IMG/VR virus record: IMGVR_UViG_3300008450_000409
Location: 1 to 25,200 of that record
Length of the DNA: 25,200 nt
Reading direction: 5' to 3' (one strand)
Origin: a virus
Shown here: positions 7,101 to 15,649 of the stretch, one piece after another
Layout: the number at the start of each line of letters is the position of its first letter
How positions within the stretch are numbered: position 1 is the first letter of the stretch
Position numbers and translations under genes: made by a program
The notes under the pieces: generated by a model
The model's input: only the letters and a program-made list of their open reading frames with translations
Told to the model about the DNA's origin: nothing
Database searches by the model: none

Positions 7101-9574
7101 TTAGTTCTTTTGTACATACTGGTAAGTGCAGGTGAATAAATAGAATCAACAGATGCCAGACGAGGATTAATCTTACCTAATGCAATGTGCATCTTATCCA
7201 ACTCATCCTGAGATATTTTACCAATATCTTCCAAGAAAACAGGCATATCTACTTTCTGACGTACATAAAATCCTTCAGATGTGGGGGCAAACATAGGGTC
7301 TGCATCAATACGTTGTGCTACAGTTTCTTCAAACTGCTTCAACAAATTATCTGTATGTTTATCTACAGCTACTTCACCATGCTTAGGATAGACACGTATT
7401 ACAGAAGGGTTTCTAAAAGCATTATCACCTGCTCTAATTACTTCAGGAAGTTGTACAGTCAAACCTTGTTTAGATATTTCCTCAACCAATCCAAACCACT
7501 CAGACAGTGCTGTATCTTTCTTACCAAAGCCTAACAAATCTTTAAAACTATTCCACAAAGCAGATAACAAAGTTGTATTCTTATATTTAATAGAATCTAA
7601 AAACACAGCAACTTTAGGAAGTTGATTAATACTATACAAACCAGACGTACTAAATTCTTCTAAGTCTTTTGTCAAATATTCTAAAGTATTTTTTAAATCT
7701 CTATCTTTTACTTTGTCAATGTTACTAATAACAACAGCACGTAAATTGTCCATGTTGGACACAATTTTACCAATGCTACTATTAGGATTCTTTTTACCAA
7801 ATGCAAGTTTATTAGAAGTTACAGCATGAATTATTTCATGTGTAAACACATTCATATCTTTATTACCGCCATACAATACCATTGTGTCAGACGCTGCCAT
7901 GTAATATGATCGACCAGCATCATTCCTAATAACTACTTTAGTTTGTTTAGGTAAAGTCTCAAGTAAGTTATCCACAACTAAACGTTCTTTTTGAAACACG
8001 TTTGTACGGATAGACTGCCACACATCTTGCAATAATGGTTGTGCTTCAGTTACTGCCCTAGCACCGGGGATAGTACGGCTATCATCGGTTGACTGTATTC
8101 TTGCATAATTAAACAGTGGTGACTCACGCTTTAAGTCAGCCAAATTATTTGATGTACTTAATATAGGTTTATATTTAGTAATTACAATTTCATTAGTTAG
8201 TGTTGCAATTTTACTATCTAAGTCTTGCATAATGCGTACTTTTTCAGCATCAGTGCCACCAACAGGTACTACTTCCAACTCACCACGTTTCCATTGCTTA
8301 TAATAGTCTAATGCTTCTTCTGCTGTTGAGAATGCATTACCATTAGCATCACCATAGAGTACGTCTACATTAAGCTTACCTATTTGTACGTCAGGAGTTA
8401 CTTTAGAAGACACAATAGAAGGGTTAGATTCCTTATTGTAAATACGCTCTAAACGGGCCTTAGAAGCCATTATTTCGTCTAGGTTAGCCCCACCTGTGTA
8501 CATACTGTTTTCAAGGTCTTTAAGGGTGGTTTCAAGGCGTTTACGGAGGGCTGCTTGTACCTCTGGGGACGCACCATCTAGCTCACTTGACAAAAGAGTA
8601 CGACTAGACATAGCTGCATCTACAGCATCAGTTTTACTTGCCCCAAGTACACCTTTACCATGCTCAATAGTTGTAGCTAAGTCGGCAGCTACAGCGTCAC
8701 CAGCACCAATAGTTTTACCTACGGATACTCCATTAGACGCTTTTAAAGATGCACGAATACCAGCCTTAGCTATGCCAGTTAACATAAGAACATCTAAACT
8801 ACCAAAAACTACTTCTGATATAGGGTCTGAAGTAAGTGAAGTACTAACAGCAGTTAAGAATCTACGTGTACCACCTTCACCCAGTACAGGAATAAGCTTA
8901 CTAGTAATGGTGTTTAAAATTTTACCAACATCTTCGCTAGGAATAGTACGTAACAATGTGCGTGTATTCTCAGCAGCAGTTGCAAACGTAAGTGCTCTAC
9001 TACCAGCAAACCCATTAGCTTCCAACATCTCATTAACTACCGGAGACAATCTGCCCCAATCTTGTGCAGTCGTGTAACCAAATGCATCACGTAAAAATTG
9101 ATTAGCAATACCACGTTCATCTAAGCTATCAATGTTTATTTCTAACAAAGTACGTAATGCTACATCATTCTTAAGTTGTAGTGTTCTACGATTAATTTCA
9201 TCCAAGCCTTTACCAGACTTAATCATAGCGACTTCAATTTCAGGAGCAACACTGTCAACTACATCATCATGGAAGGAAGGTGCTTTAGGTGTAGCAAGTT
9301 GTCTAAGTTCGTTTAAGGCTGTCTCTACTCCAAGAGTATTTTGTTCCTTAGCTAAGTTTAATGTAGCTTCTTTAAGAAGTTGCATTTCATCTGTACGTGC
9401 AAGTTTAGCACGTTCATTAGCTACGTGTGCTGGCCCTAATATTGCTTGTTCTTGTGCTGCCCCTAAGAAATTACCATTGTTTAACCCATACATTAAAGAC
9501 AACGTACCATTAGCTTTAGGTTCATTTTCTTTTTTGAGTGGTACTACTGTCTCATAGAGATCGAAGTCATTCAT
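4187..9574 (-). CDS. Giant internal virion protein with an HExxH metallopeptidase motif (1795 aa)
   Basis: The largest gene of the window. A zinc-peptidase motif, HEIIH, lies at residues 579-583 inside NVFTHEIIHAVTSNKL. About 55 residues on, EEFSTSGLYS (639-648) supplies a candidate third ligand. This arrangement matches the gluzincin-like peptidase domains found in very large phage ejection proteins. The rest is mainly helical with no clear motif. Alanine/glycine-rich hydrophobic stretches around residues 1320-1390 and about 1550 could insert into membrane during DNA injection. The length is larger than T7 gp16 (about 1.3 kb residues). The gene starts with a TAATG overlap on the gp14-like gene and overlaps the next gene by 11 bases. 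It is probably packaged and ejected, and the peptidase may process virion or host envelope proteins. Whether it is active cannot be judged. Confidence 0.82.
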   Translation of the reverse strand: MNDFDLYETVVPLKKENEPKANGTLSLMYGLNNGNFLGAAQEQAILGPAHVANERAKLARTDEMQLLKEATLNLAKEQNTLGVETALNELRQLATPKAPSFHDDVVDSVAPEIEVAMIKSGKGLDEINRRTLQLKNDVALRTLLEINIDSLDERGIANQFLRDAFGYTTAQDWGRLSPVVNEMLEANGFAGSRALTFATAAENTRTLLRTIPSEDVGKILNTITSKLIPVLGEGGTRRFLTAVSTSLTSDPISEVVFGSLDVLMLTGIAKAGIRASLKASNGVSVGKTIGAGDAVAADLATTIEHGKGVLGASKTDAVDAAMSSRTLLSSELDGASPEVQAALRKRLETTLKDLENSMYTGGANLDEIMASKARLERIYNKESNPSIVSSKVTPDVQIGKLNVDVLYGDANGNAFSTAEEALDYYKQWKRGELEVVPVGGTDAEKVRIMQDLDSKIATLTNEIVITKYKPILSTSNNLADLKRESPLFNYARIQSTDDSRTIPGARAVTEAQPLLQDVWQSIRTNVFQKERLVVDNLLETLPKQTKVVIRNDAGRSYYMAASDTMVLYGGNKDMNVFTHEIIHAVTSNKLAFGKKNPNSSIGKIVSNMDNLRAVVISNIDKVKDRDLKNTLEYLTKDLEEFSTSGLYSINQLPKVAVFLDSIKYKNTTLLSALWNSFKDLLGFGKKDTALSEWFGLVEEISKQGLTVQLPEVIRAGDNAFRNPSVIRVYPKHGEVAVDKHTDNLLKQFEETVAQRIDADPMFAPTSEGFYVRQKVDMPVFLEDIGKISQDELDKMHIALGKINPRLASVDSIYSPALTSMYKRTKYGKVYSDFIKTSFDKLNAASIDKVNRALVHTEKLKRDMTAFELGENGVKTANEQEAYYAFRTMRNMQYYYKNKEAVNALTARGYHNVFIGLDELGQFTGPAKKRNLEDFMYKNVYDVDNNKMVTVTLDNVAELDSRGLQIYEYAKAQQVQGRRGHITVVAVPPNKLRVGDISSVVGRVDGAYSRIYTEEYFIKIKGKQLVNDVEEEMEYAFRTAASEKDAAAYVKGMNSLLDTRKGLKIITTADVSKALGMFEKEAEKLATDLNNGVFDGARAKFNYTRLDDNFFRDTTGIGSDDMSGGKVFWSERTEQGVKSISTGSSDLEIQGPLQSLEAEISNTARFTAINEWRRNAIQRWYNTFEDVISASDKLNTKTAEDVFFNVVNNAKGYALTDDLPRQMLSTKDFIINQLAVKTTDEKLIQHAVNTITNNVVPTAFSHVGQVIRKANVLEWAKGVNSTLMLGMFAPAQLAVQASGMLLAATMSPLHGVKAAFSIRPILIALTSDNPTVWNKVHRWASVAKYTGMDMSEFGRVAAAIKRVGLLDNIGASSVYNSGEGSVNIFAKNQNRFRQAQMMFFNTGEEINRVGAFEIARREFIARNPGLNWESNTALETIVQRADDLSMNMSQVNEARFSKGILGLPLQFLQHNIRLGTNIFAAMSGLIGKKSPTLTTKEAFQLTLGSYLLYGINNNATPDFIEDWLGEKLNNILSEQQKQYLTQGLLAGIIATVGEELTGQRTNIALGTRLSSLQWYEDLGDAVYGLFKGEKVDIAKLAGPTGSTLKSILEIPAIFTDYISKDEFSLADFGRTLSTLGATMVSSWRGIDKAYWAYHANGMVLNKRGDPQAILTTPEMIFQALGFQSTEAYESSTVFKTNQDYNNTMQRYADTVMRLEGLARKAYLAGDIESMNANYRAASAITAPLTEADQIKIKRMVRDSTSYDTVGREAFNKWATQMSSHKNRLLVTNPYGEVNGE

Positions 9575-10107
9575 TATCCGTATGCCTTCATAATTTTATC
9601 GTAACCACCCAAACCACCAAAAATAGAAGTTGCCATACCCATTTGTGCTCCAGCAAGTTGTTGTCTAGATGCAGCTATAGATGCATTAGCCATTTCGTTA
9701 CTATAACCTAACGCAAATGCACCAATGGCAGTATTTTGTTTTGCTATTTGAGACATATAATCTAAATTACTACCTAGTTGACTACCTATGCTAGAAATAC
9801 CTCCAGCAAGTCCACTACCTCCCATACCACCTGTTTGAGCACCAACGTTAAGCATACTACTTTGTGCTACACGTGCTTGTCTAATTTGTTGCCGTACAGA
9901 ACGTATATTCTGAACCTCTGCTTTTTTACTTTCAGCAGCATATTGTTGTCTAGCTTGTTCTTGTGCTCGTCCTGTAGCCTCTACTTGTTTTTTTTGTTGT
10001 TCAACAACATCTTCACCCTTACTGTAGGCAACACCAGCCGCAGCACCTGCTGGCCCACCAACTAAAAATCCTATACCACCATAAGTTAAATCTTTTAACC
10101 ACCCCAT
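9574..10107 (-). CDS. Internal virion protein, T7 gp14-like
   Basis: A 177-residue protein with an N-terminal glycine/alanine-rich hydrophobic segment (GGIGFLVGGPAGAAAGVAYS, about 11-30). A long Gln/Ala/Arg coiled-coil-like helix follows (about 36-82), then a Gly/Ser-rich stretch and a second helical part. This build, and the place directly upstream of the two larger internal proteins and downstream of the tail tube gene, fit T7 gp14, which is ejected into the outer membrane. The family call comes from architecture and gene order, because sequence identity to T7 is not evident by eye. AGGAG sits about 7 bases before the ATG. Confidence 0.75.
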   Translation of the reverse strand: MGWLKDLTYGGIGFLVGGPAGAAAGVAYSKGEDVVEQQKKQVEATGRAQEQARQQYAAESKKAEVQNIRSVRQQIRQARVAQSSMLNVGAQTGGMGGSGLAGGISSIGSQLGSNLDYMSQIAKQNTAIGAFALGYSNEMANASIAASRQQLAGAQMGMATSIFGGLGGYDKIMKAYG

Positions 10108-10117
10108 TTATATTCTC

Positions 10118-12328
10118 CTATACATTTTGGTTGCCAAGGAAGGTAGTTGTCCAACCAACCATCTGCATATCTTTACCTGTTTGACTTGAGAACTTAAGTT
10201 GTAAAGCTTTACCTCTACCTCTCACCTTATTTTTGTTAATGACTAATGGATAACCATCGTCAAATGTAGTTAATGGTTCAGCAAAGTAAGGTCTAAGTTG
10301 TCTATATATTTCTACTTCAGCTTGCCACTTACCCGCATAACTATTGTCTGTAAAGTCCCATCTAGTTTGCATCATACAACCACTAGGGTTAATAGGGTTA
10401 GTGTTCTCATCAAATGTAGTCTCTGTACGCTTCATAAACGTAGTGATGTACTGAGCACTCTTAGCACGTGCAGGGCCTACTTCAGCCATCTCATACCCTG
10501 TAATAAAATAGGCAGACTTCTCTACACCAGCACTATTATAACTATACCAATCTTTAAACTTAGTTGTAGCTGTACGTGTATTCTCAAAGTCAGCAAATGT
10601 AAACGAGTAGTTGTTACTAGTAACAGGGTGTAACGTTAAAAACTTAAACTGTTGTACAGTGCCATTAACAACAGACAATGTAGCAACAACACTATCAGTA
10701 CTTACCAATACACTATCTGCACCAACCAACACATCATAGGTGCTACTACTCAATGTAGTTTCTTTGGTAATCTCTAATGACACAGGAATTACACCTAACG
10801 TAGTATCAAAGTCAAACCAATACCAACTACCAAGTTTAATATCTAGTGCCAATACAGAAGTCTTGTTATAACGACCACTACTAGTAGAACCAGTATCTAC
10901 GTTAGAATATAGCCAATAAACTAGTTTATTACTGACGTTATAACTACCTTCAGCATACACTTTATTTAACACAGGAATGTTTTGATAAAACGTTTTAATG
11001 TTTTTATCACTAATGTTTTGTGAACTAAATTCAGCAGCACTAGTGCCGGGGGCAATGGTGTAGATACCTGTATTACTCCAGTAGAGTAAACTGTCTTCTA
11101 CAGCTACAATTGATTTAGCAGATGTACAACCCACATTACTAATACGAGCTACTGAATAGTTAGATGCAGTGAATGCTGTGTCAATACCACTGATAAACCA
11201 CACACCATTACTTGCTAACACTGTAATACCACGACCAAGTGGTTGTAAAGCAATAATTTCACCAGCTTCAGGAATTTGAATTACACCACCATCTGTATCT
11301 AGCAAATCACTAAACACTTCAGAAGTAGGGTCATTCTGTTGATAACATTTACCTACGTTACTAATAACATCCAACACTTGACTAAAATATACAGTGCCAA
11401 GTTCTTTAGCACTACCAACACCAGCATACCATGCACGACCAGCAAAGAAAGCACACACCTTGGGTCTGAATGCAGTGGATGTAATGATGCCACTTCTATC
11501 TTGATAGAAAGCATTTAATATGTTACGACCTTTAGGTGCAGGTGATGTACCAAAGTCTTGTTTGTTTAATAGTGCAGCATCAAAGTCATCAGATGTATTC
11601 TTACCTGAAATCCAGTTCTTACTGTTAGCTGGTAGTTTACTTGCATTAGCTGTTTTATATGTAGTTATTAATGCGTCTGTCCATCCTTGGTTATACAAGT
11701 TATATTTAGCTTGTGTAAGAAATGTAGGAGTTAATGCTGTCCACTGAGCTTCAGTACGCTCTTGGTCAACAGCTAAAGGAGATTCAAAGCCTTCAAAGTC
11801 ACGTATATTAATTGTAATTGTAGTTACAGTAATTGTATCTGTAGCTTCTGTATACTCAACCAATATAGGGTTAGTACTAGAAGTAGTTACAATGAGTCTA
11901 CCATAAGTGGATGCAAAACTAGCCACATCTGTACCATCGGTAGCAGTAGTGCCTGTGGCTTTATAAGAACGTAAATCAATTGTAAATGACTTTCTAGTTG
12001 AACTAACGCTTCCTGATAAGGAATCATAGAACGACAGAATGTAGCCAGTTTGCACCACAAAGAAATTCAACCCACCATTACCACCAACTGTAGACCAATT
12101 ACCCACAGTGAATGCCCACAGATTCTTTTGGTCAGCAGTAATGGCACTAGCGTAGAGTTGATAAAGACTTTCATAGTCAATACCATTTCTACGCTGTAAT
12201 ACACCATCTACATTTGGATAGACATTAACACCATCTTTCCAACTGTTTTCAGGCGTGATGAAGTAGCCCCCTTCTGTGTTGAGGCCACCTACAAAAGTAA
12301 AACTGCCCTTAACACTAGGTGCTACCAT
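10118..12328 (-). CDS. Tail tube/nozzle protein, T7 gp12 (TTPB)-like
   Basis: A 736-residue, strongly beta-type protein rich in Thr, Ser, Val and Tyr. Its N-terminus (FVGGLNTEGGYFITPENSW, then NVYPNVDGVLQRRNGIDYE) follows a pattern common in podovirus nozzle proteins, where a conserved start leads into a propeller-like body. A long stretch of strand-turn repeats follows. It lies just downstream of the gp11-like adaptor gene, as in T7. In the virion it would form the hexameric tail nozzle that closes the tail and holds fibres. The start is one base after the upstream TAA, with GAGGG about 11 bases before the ATG. No lytic motif was found. Confidence 0.82.
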   Translation of the reverse strand: MVAPSVKGSFTFVGGLNTEGGYFITPENSWKDGVNVYPNVDGVLQRRNGIDYESLYQLYASAITADQKNLWAFTVGNWSTVGGNGGLNFFVVQTGYILSFYDSLSGSVSSTRKSFTIDLRSYKATGTTATDGTDVASFASTYGRLIVTTSSTNPILVEYTEATDTITVTTITINIRDFEGFESPLAVDQERTEAQWTALTPTFLTQAKYNLYNQGWTDALITTYKTANASKLPANSKNWISGKNTSDDFDAALLNKQDFGTSPAPKGRNILNAFYQDRSGIITSTAFRPKVCAFFAGRAWYAGVGSAKELGTVYFSQVLDVISNVGKCYQQNDPTSEVFSDLLDTDGGVIQIPEAGEIIALQPLGRGITVLASNGVWFISGIDTAFTASNYSVARISNVGCTSAKSIVAVEDSLLYWSNTGIYTIAPGTSAAEFSSQNISDKNIKTFYQNIPVLNKVYAEGSYNVSNKLVYWLYSNVDTGSTSSGRYNKTSVLALDIKLGSWYWFDFDTTLGVIPVSLEITKETTLSSSTYDVLVGADSVLVSTDSVVATLSVVNGTVQQFKFLTLHPVTSNNYSFTFADFENTRTATTKFKDWYSYNSAGVEKSAYFITGYEMAEVGPARAKSAQYITTFMKRTETTFDENTNPINPSGCMMQTRWDFTDNSYAGKWQAEVEIYRQLRPYFAEPLTTFDDGYPLVINKNKVRGRGKALQLKFSSQTGKDMQMVGWTTTFLGNQNV

Positions 12329-12329
12329 A

Positions 12330-12584
12330 TTATACTACACCCTCAATAGGAATGTTTCTACGTTGTGCAATTGCAATGATTCGATCACGACGAGTGAACA
12401 AACCTTTCAACTCATCAGGCACTGGGCCTGACATAGAATAACGAACACTGTATAGTCCACTAGGTGTAGCTTCAATGACTAGGCTATTAACTTCACCAGC
12501 TAATTCACGCATCTCTTTACGTTCCTTAGCCATTTGTTTTTGCTTAGCAGCTTTTTCCATTACTTTGTCAAATGCTTCACTCAT
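12330..12584 (-). CDS. Small helical protein of unknown function in the tail gene cluster
   Basis: An 84-residue protein. Residues 1-33 form a very charged helix (many Lys, Glu, Met, Gln), and about 34-84 look like a small alpha-beta piece (LVIEATPSGLYSVRYSMSG). It is linked by an ATGA overlap to the gene before it and by one base to the nozzle gene after it, so it is translated with the tail proteins and may assist assembly. No family recognised. Confidence 0.75.
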   Translation of the reverse strand: MSEAFDKVMEKAAKQKQMAKERKEMRELAGEVNSLVIEATPSGLYSVRYSMSGPVPDELKGLFTRRDRIIAIAQRRNIPIEGVV

Positions 12585-12763
12585 TTCATTTCACCTTTCC
12601 ACTTGTGCTGATTCACATCTTTAATTTCTTTAGAATGCTTAAAAGCTTTTTGTTCCATCTCAACAGCCTTGTCGAGAAACATGTTCCGTGCTTCTTGAGG
12701 AATTGATTTATCATTAGCCATCTCCCTATATTTTTGAGGTGTCAATTCTTTTTTATTTTTCAT
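12581..12763 (-). CDS. Very small lysine-rich protein between the tail tube genes
   Basis: A 60-residue, very hydrophilic, helix-forming protein (LTPQKYREMANDKSIPQEAR, then lysine- and glutamate-rich), with no membrane segment or cysteine. Its ATG shares a base with the TAA of the gp11-like gene (TAATG at 12761-12765) and its own TGA overlaps the next ATG. GGGAGAAGG precedes the ATG. The tight joining on both sides supports a real gene. Function unknown, possibly an assembly factor. Confidence 0.7.
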   Translation of the reverse strand: MKNKKELTPQKYREMANDKSIPQEARNMFLDKAVEMEQKAFKHSKEIKDVNQHKWKGEMK

Positions 12764-13470
12764 TACCTTCTCCCATAATTAACTTTACCATTATATTTAG
12801 CTTCGCCATTTTCATTACGCCAAGCTTCATTACGCATTGTATTCCTACCACGTTGTGCTCTACGTTCTTCTCTACCATTTGCTTGTTGTTTCAAGTTAAC
12901 AAATGCTTGAGCCTTAGCTTCTGCTAGGAGAGTAGGAAAGAACTTCTCAGGGAGGTTAGGAACAAAGGTGTCTACATGAGTCCAACTAGCTTGTACAACA
13001 GCGTATACGCTTGTTTTAGCCCCTACAAGGGTGCTTTCTACAGCAGAGTTATACCCATCAAATGTAATGTACTTATCATCATAGCTAGTCCAATATTGTG
13101 GGTCTGCATTAATGACATAACCATTAGCATCTATTACATTAGCTTGAACAATTCTGTTGTCAATAACATCTTTGAATTCTTCAGGGGTGATGTACTCTAC
13201 ATCTTTCTTGTTGTATTTAATCCACTTTACTTTATTCCAAGTATCACTCATCATCATCTTGGTAGGATTACTAGTATCACCTAAGCCAGTGAGTTGTACG
13301 AGTTGAAACAAAAAAGGCCAGTCTCGCTGGCTAATAATTTCAAAGAAAGCTTCTTTAACAAGGTCTGCTACCTGTACTGATTCTACTGTCTCATCAATAG
13401 AACTCACAGGGTCACTGTCCATTGCAGACAGAATGTTCTGCGTCATGTCTAACAGCGTTAGTTTCGCCAT
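12763..13470 (-). CDS. Tail adaptor, T7 gp11 (TTPA)-like
   Basis: A 235-residue protein in the place and size range of T7 gp11, the gatekeeper ring between portal and nozzle. Residues near 30-60 (DLVKEAFFEIISQRDWPFLF) and the helical block near 175-200 (LLAEAKAQAFVNLKQQAN) are the recurring features of this family, and the C-terminus is Arg/Asn-rich. The start at 13470 was preferred over the in-frame ATG at 13485 because AGGAG ends six bases before it and because it lies one base after the upstream TAA, the usual junction in this operon. The upstream ATG has no ribosome site. Confidence 0.82.
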   Translation of the reverse strand: MAKLTLLDMTQNILSAMDSDPVSSIDETVESVQVADLVKEAFFEIISQRDWPFLFQLVQLTGLGDTSNPTKMMMSDTWNKVKWIKYNKKDVEYITPEEFKDVIDNRIVQANVIDANGYVINADPQYWTSYDDKYITFDGYNSAVESTLVGAKTSVYAVVQASWTHVDTFVPNLPEKFFPTLLAEAKAQAFVNLKQQANGREERRAQRGRNTMRNEAWRNENGEAKYNGKVNYGRR

Positions 13471-13471
13471 A

Positions 13472-14119
13472 TTATGCTCCTGCAAAAATAGCGTTTATTT
13501 GCATCGAATACAAACGTATATTACCACTTCCACCAGTATTTTGAATGTATAGTTCAATATAATCATTAGTAGCCATATTTAATGTATGTACACCTGACAA
13601 GTTATGTTTTTGTCCTGTACTTGTAGTGACAACAGAATAACCATTAGCCGCACTACCATTTTCATATATGGCAACAACTAAGTCTCTATCCGCACCAGAT
13701 GTTTGGTCTAGTGACACAGAGTAAGCAACAGAAACAGGTACAGTGTCTGTACCAGTGTATGTAAGACGACCAGTAGTCGATTCAGTAAAGTTAGAAGAAA
13801 GTCCACCTGCTGTAGTTGTAGGAGCAAGTTTAGTAAATGAGGATGGATAAGTAAGGGTATATGGAGTAGCTAAATTAAAGAAATGTACTTGACCATGAGG
13901 TGTACCTGTAAAGACAAAATTACCGCTTCCATTAACAGTAATTGTATCACCTGCTTGACCATTAGTAGTAAGACCAGCAAGTTGTGGTGGGCTAAGTTTT
14001 TGCCATGTTCCACTGCCAGTACCATTGGATACATAAACTTTATTAACTGTAGCAGCAGCTACACCTTTAGGTTCATGGATATTCGGGTCAGTAATTGCAG
14101 AGTGTTGTACCGTTGCCAT
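13472..14119 (-). CDS. Beta-rich structural protein, likely head fibre/spike with C1q/TNF-like domain
   Basis: A 215-residue protein. Residues about 1-45 (SAITDPNIHEPKGVAAATVN, then VYVSNGTGSGTW) form a short anchor pattern seen in small phage surface proteins. Residues about 75-215 are a Ser/Thr/Gly-rich beta sandwich ending in DYIELYIQNTGGSG and an alternating hydrophobic strand, typical of C1q/TNF jelly-roll trimers. The likely job is a fibre or decoration on the capsid surface. Genes of this type often sit beside the coat protein. It is the first gene after the terminator-like hairpin at 14129-14178, and GGAG lies seven bases before the ATG. The fold is inferred from pattern only. Confidence 0.65.
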   Translation of the reverse strand: MATVQHSAITDPNIHEPKGVAAATVNKVYVSNGTGSGTWQKLSPPQLAGLTTNGQAGDTITVNGSGNFVFTGTPHGQVHFFNLATPYTLTYPSSFTKLAPTTTAGGLSSNFTESTTGRLTYTGTDTVPVSVAYSVSLDQTSGADRDLVVAIYENGSAANGYSVVTTSTGQKHNLSGVHTLNMATNDYIELYIQNTGGSGNIRLYSMQINAIFAGA

Positions 14120-14128
14120 TGTTTCTCC

Positions 14129-14178
14129 AAAAGAAAAGAGGAGAGAGCAACCGGGAACTCCCAGTCCAAACTCTCTCC
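14129..14178 (-). terminator. Strong hairpin with U tract between two head genes
   Basis: On the minus strand GGAGAGAG (14178-14171) pairs with CTCTCTCC (14147-14140). Inside the loop CTGGGA and TCCCGG can form a second stem. TCTTTTCTTTT follows. It looks like an intrinsic terminator placed after the coat and decoration genes and about 10 bases before the ribosome site of the next gene, comparable in place to T7's terminator after the coat gene. Read-through would be needed to express the tail genes, or an upstream RNA end is stabilised here. Confidence 0.8.
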
Positions 14179-14187
14179 ATCTTCACA

Positions 14188-14655
14188 TTACACGTATTCT
14201 ACGTAAATTGTAGCTGTACCAGCAGTGAATGTACCCACAGCGGTAATGTACAAGTCAGTAGCAGATGCATACACTTTAGGAGTCAATTGACCTTCTGTAG
14301 AAGTATATGCATAAGCACCTTGAGCTTGAATAGGCACACCAACAGTCAAGTTAGCAACAGCACCTTGTGTAGCTGTAATCCAACTACCAGTACCACTTGC
14401 ATCACCGAATGCCAATGAAGTGCCACCTGCCCAAGCAGTGCCAACTTTCATATATACGTTTTTAACAATAGAGCCAGCAGGAATGCTGACCTTAGCACCA
14501 CTTGCACCAAAAGTACTTTGGAAAGTGATATTTAACTGAGCACTTTTGTCGTTACCGTCAACTTCGTTGACACCAGCATCATTGCGCTCAGGGAAGTTAT
14601 TACCAAAACCGACAACCAAACCATCGGCATTAGTCCATGTATTAGCACGAGTCAT
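14188..14655 (-). CDS. Small beta-rich head protein, possible capsid decoration protein
   Basis: A 155-residue protein rich in Gly, Ala, Thr and Val with no Cys. The N-terminal part is ADGLVVGFGNNFPERN. The remainder is alternating strands such as SGAKVSIPAGSIVKNVYMKV and a final TAGTATIYVEYV. It follows the coat gene with an 18-base gap and an AAAGGA ribosome site seven bases before its ATG. It precedes the strong hairpin, so it is probably made at the same high level as the coat protein. Position and composition suggest a capsid decoration or stabilising protein. I do not recognise a specific family. Confidence 0.7.
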   Translation of the reverse strand: MTRANTWTNADGLVVGFGNNFPERNDAGVNEVDGNDKSAQLNITFQSTFGASGAKVSIPAGSIVKNVYMKVGTAWAGGTSLAFGDASGTGSWITATQGAVANLTVGVPIQAQGAYAYTSTEGQLTPKVYASATDLYITAVGTFTAGTATIYVEYV

Positions 14656-14673
14656 TTTATAATCCTTTCAGTA

Positions 14674-15639
14674 TTAGATGGTGTTCTTGGTGATAACAGA
14701 AACCAAACACTCAGGACGATAGAGTTTCAAACCAAAACGAGCATTCATAACGTATTCGTCACGACGCAGGTCTTTGTTACGCTCATATTCAACACGAGGC
14801 ATTTGGCGATATGCACCAACAAACGGAGTCAAGTCACCACCAACAGACATGAACAAGTTCACAGTTGGAGTAGCAGGAACAGTGACACCACCCAAAGTAG
14901 ATGATGCAGCTTCAGAGGCAGCAGGAAGGAAGTTAGACACGTAAACATCAAAACCAAAGATGTTACGGATAAAACGCATACCTGTCACTTCGTTAACAAA
15001 ACCACCTTGAACAATACCTTCAAAGGCAGGGTTGTTAGTAAAAGCTTGAGCACCAACCAGAGTGTTAAACACATACTCTTGTGAAGGGTCGATAATGGCA
15101 ACACGAGCACCACCAGCTTGTGCTTTGTCCAAAGCGTATTTAGCTTTAGCAAAGTCAGCAAGTGCCAACACAGTGTTTGAACTACCTGAAGCTACAAAGC
15201 GGTGGTCAGCACCATTAATAGCGTTTGCATTACCAGATGTTTGTTGATTGGCAAGAGAGAATACAGAAGATTCCAAATTCTCATCCAATGCACGACGCAT
15301 CTTAGTAGGGAACATACCAATCAATTGAGCAGCGTAGTAGCTGTCTTGTTTGGCTTTATCAGTGATGTATGTAGCGGATTCTACATAACGATCAATTGTG
15401 AAAGTGAATTCACCAGTATCCATTGCGTCATACACAACAGGGGTAAGTTCAGCAGTCTCACGCATTGGCAACTCGCCAACAGAGGGAATAGTAAATTGAT
15501 TACCATCAGGGAAACCATTGAGCATACGAACATATTTCGTACCCATCAATTGTTCTTGCAACACATCTTTCAATTCGGCAGACCAAAGTTCTGTGCGAAC
15601 TAAATGGTCATTAACCTTTGCATAATCTGTACCAGCCAT
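14674..15639 (-). CDS. Major capsid protein (HK97-fold type)
   Basis: A 321-residue protein of the size expected for a podovirus coat protein, directly after the scaffold gene. The N-terminal helix (residues 8-30) is followed by NQFTIPSVGELPMRE and a strand-rich E-loop-like stretch. A long spine-like helix (QDSYYAAQLIGMFPTKMRR, then ALDENLES) follows, and the P-domain and A-domain parts are beta/alpha mixed. It ends YRPECLVSVITKNTI. A strong AAGGAG lies 6 bases before the ATG, the best ribosome site in the window, as expected for the most abundant virion protein. The base composition is somewhat higher in G+C than the neighbouring genes, which also fits high expression. Confidence 0.88.
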   Translation of the reverse strand: MAGTDYAKVNDHLVRTELWSAELKDVLQEQLMGTKYVRMLNGFPDGNQFTIPSVGELPMRETAELTPVVYDAMDTGEFTFTIDRYVESATYITDKAKQDSYYAAQLIGMFPTKMRRALDENLESSVFSLANQQTSGNANAINGADHRFVASGSSNTVLALADFAKAKYALDKAQAGGARVAIIDPSQEYVFNTLVGAQAFTNNPAFEGIVQGGFVNEVTGMRFIRNIFGFDVYVSNFLPAASEAASSTLGGVTVPATPTVNLFMSVGGDLTPFVGAYRQMPRVEYERNKDLRRDEYVMNARFGLKLYRPECLVSVITKNTI

Positions 15640-15649
15640 TTAAATCTCC

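Noticed and set aside
8496-9077. 193-codon plus-strand frame
   Set aside because: Lies wholly opposite the giant internal protein gene. Low-complexity Ser/Ala/Val/Leu composition is what the reverse of that gene gives, and no ribosome site or motif is present.
13471-13485. ATG 13485 as start of the tail adaptor
   Set aside because: No ribosome site before it. The ATG at 13470 has AGGAG six bases upstream, and those bases are read as codons if the earlier start is used.
15202-15603. 133-codon plus-strand frame
   Set aside because: Antisense to the coat protein gene, with no start signal and no protein-like motif.
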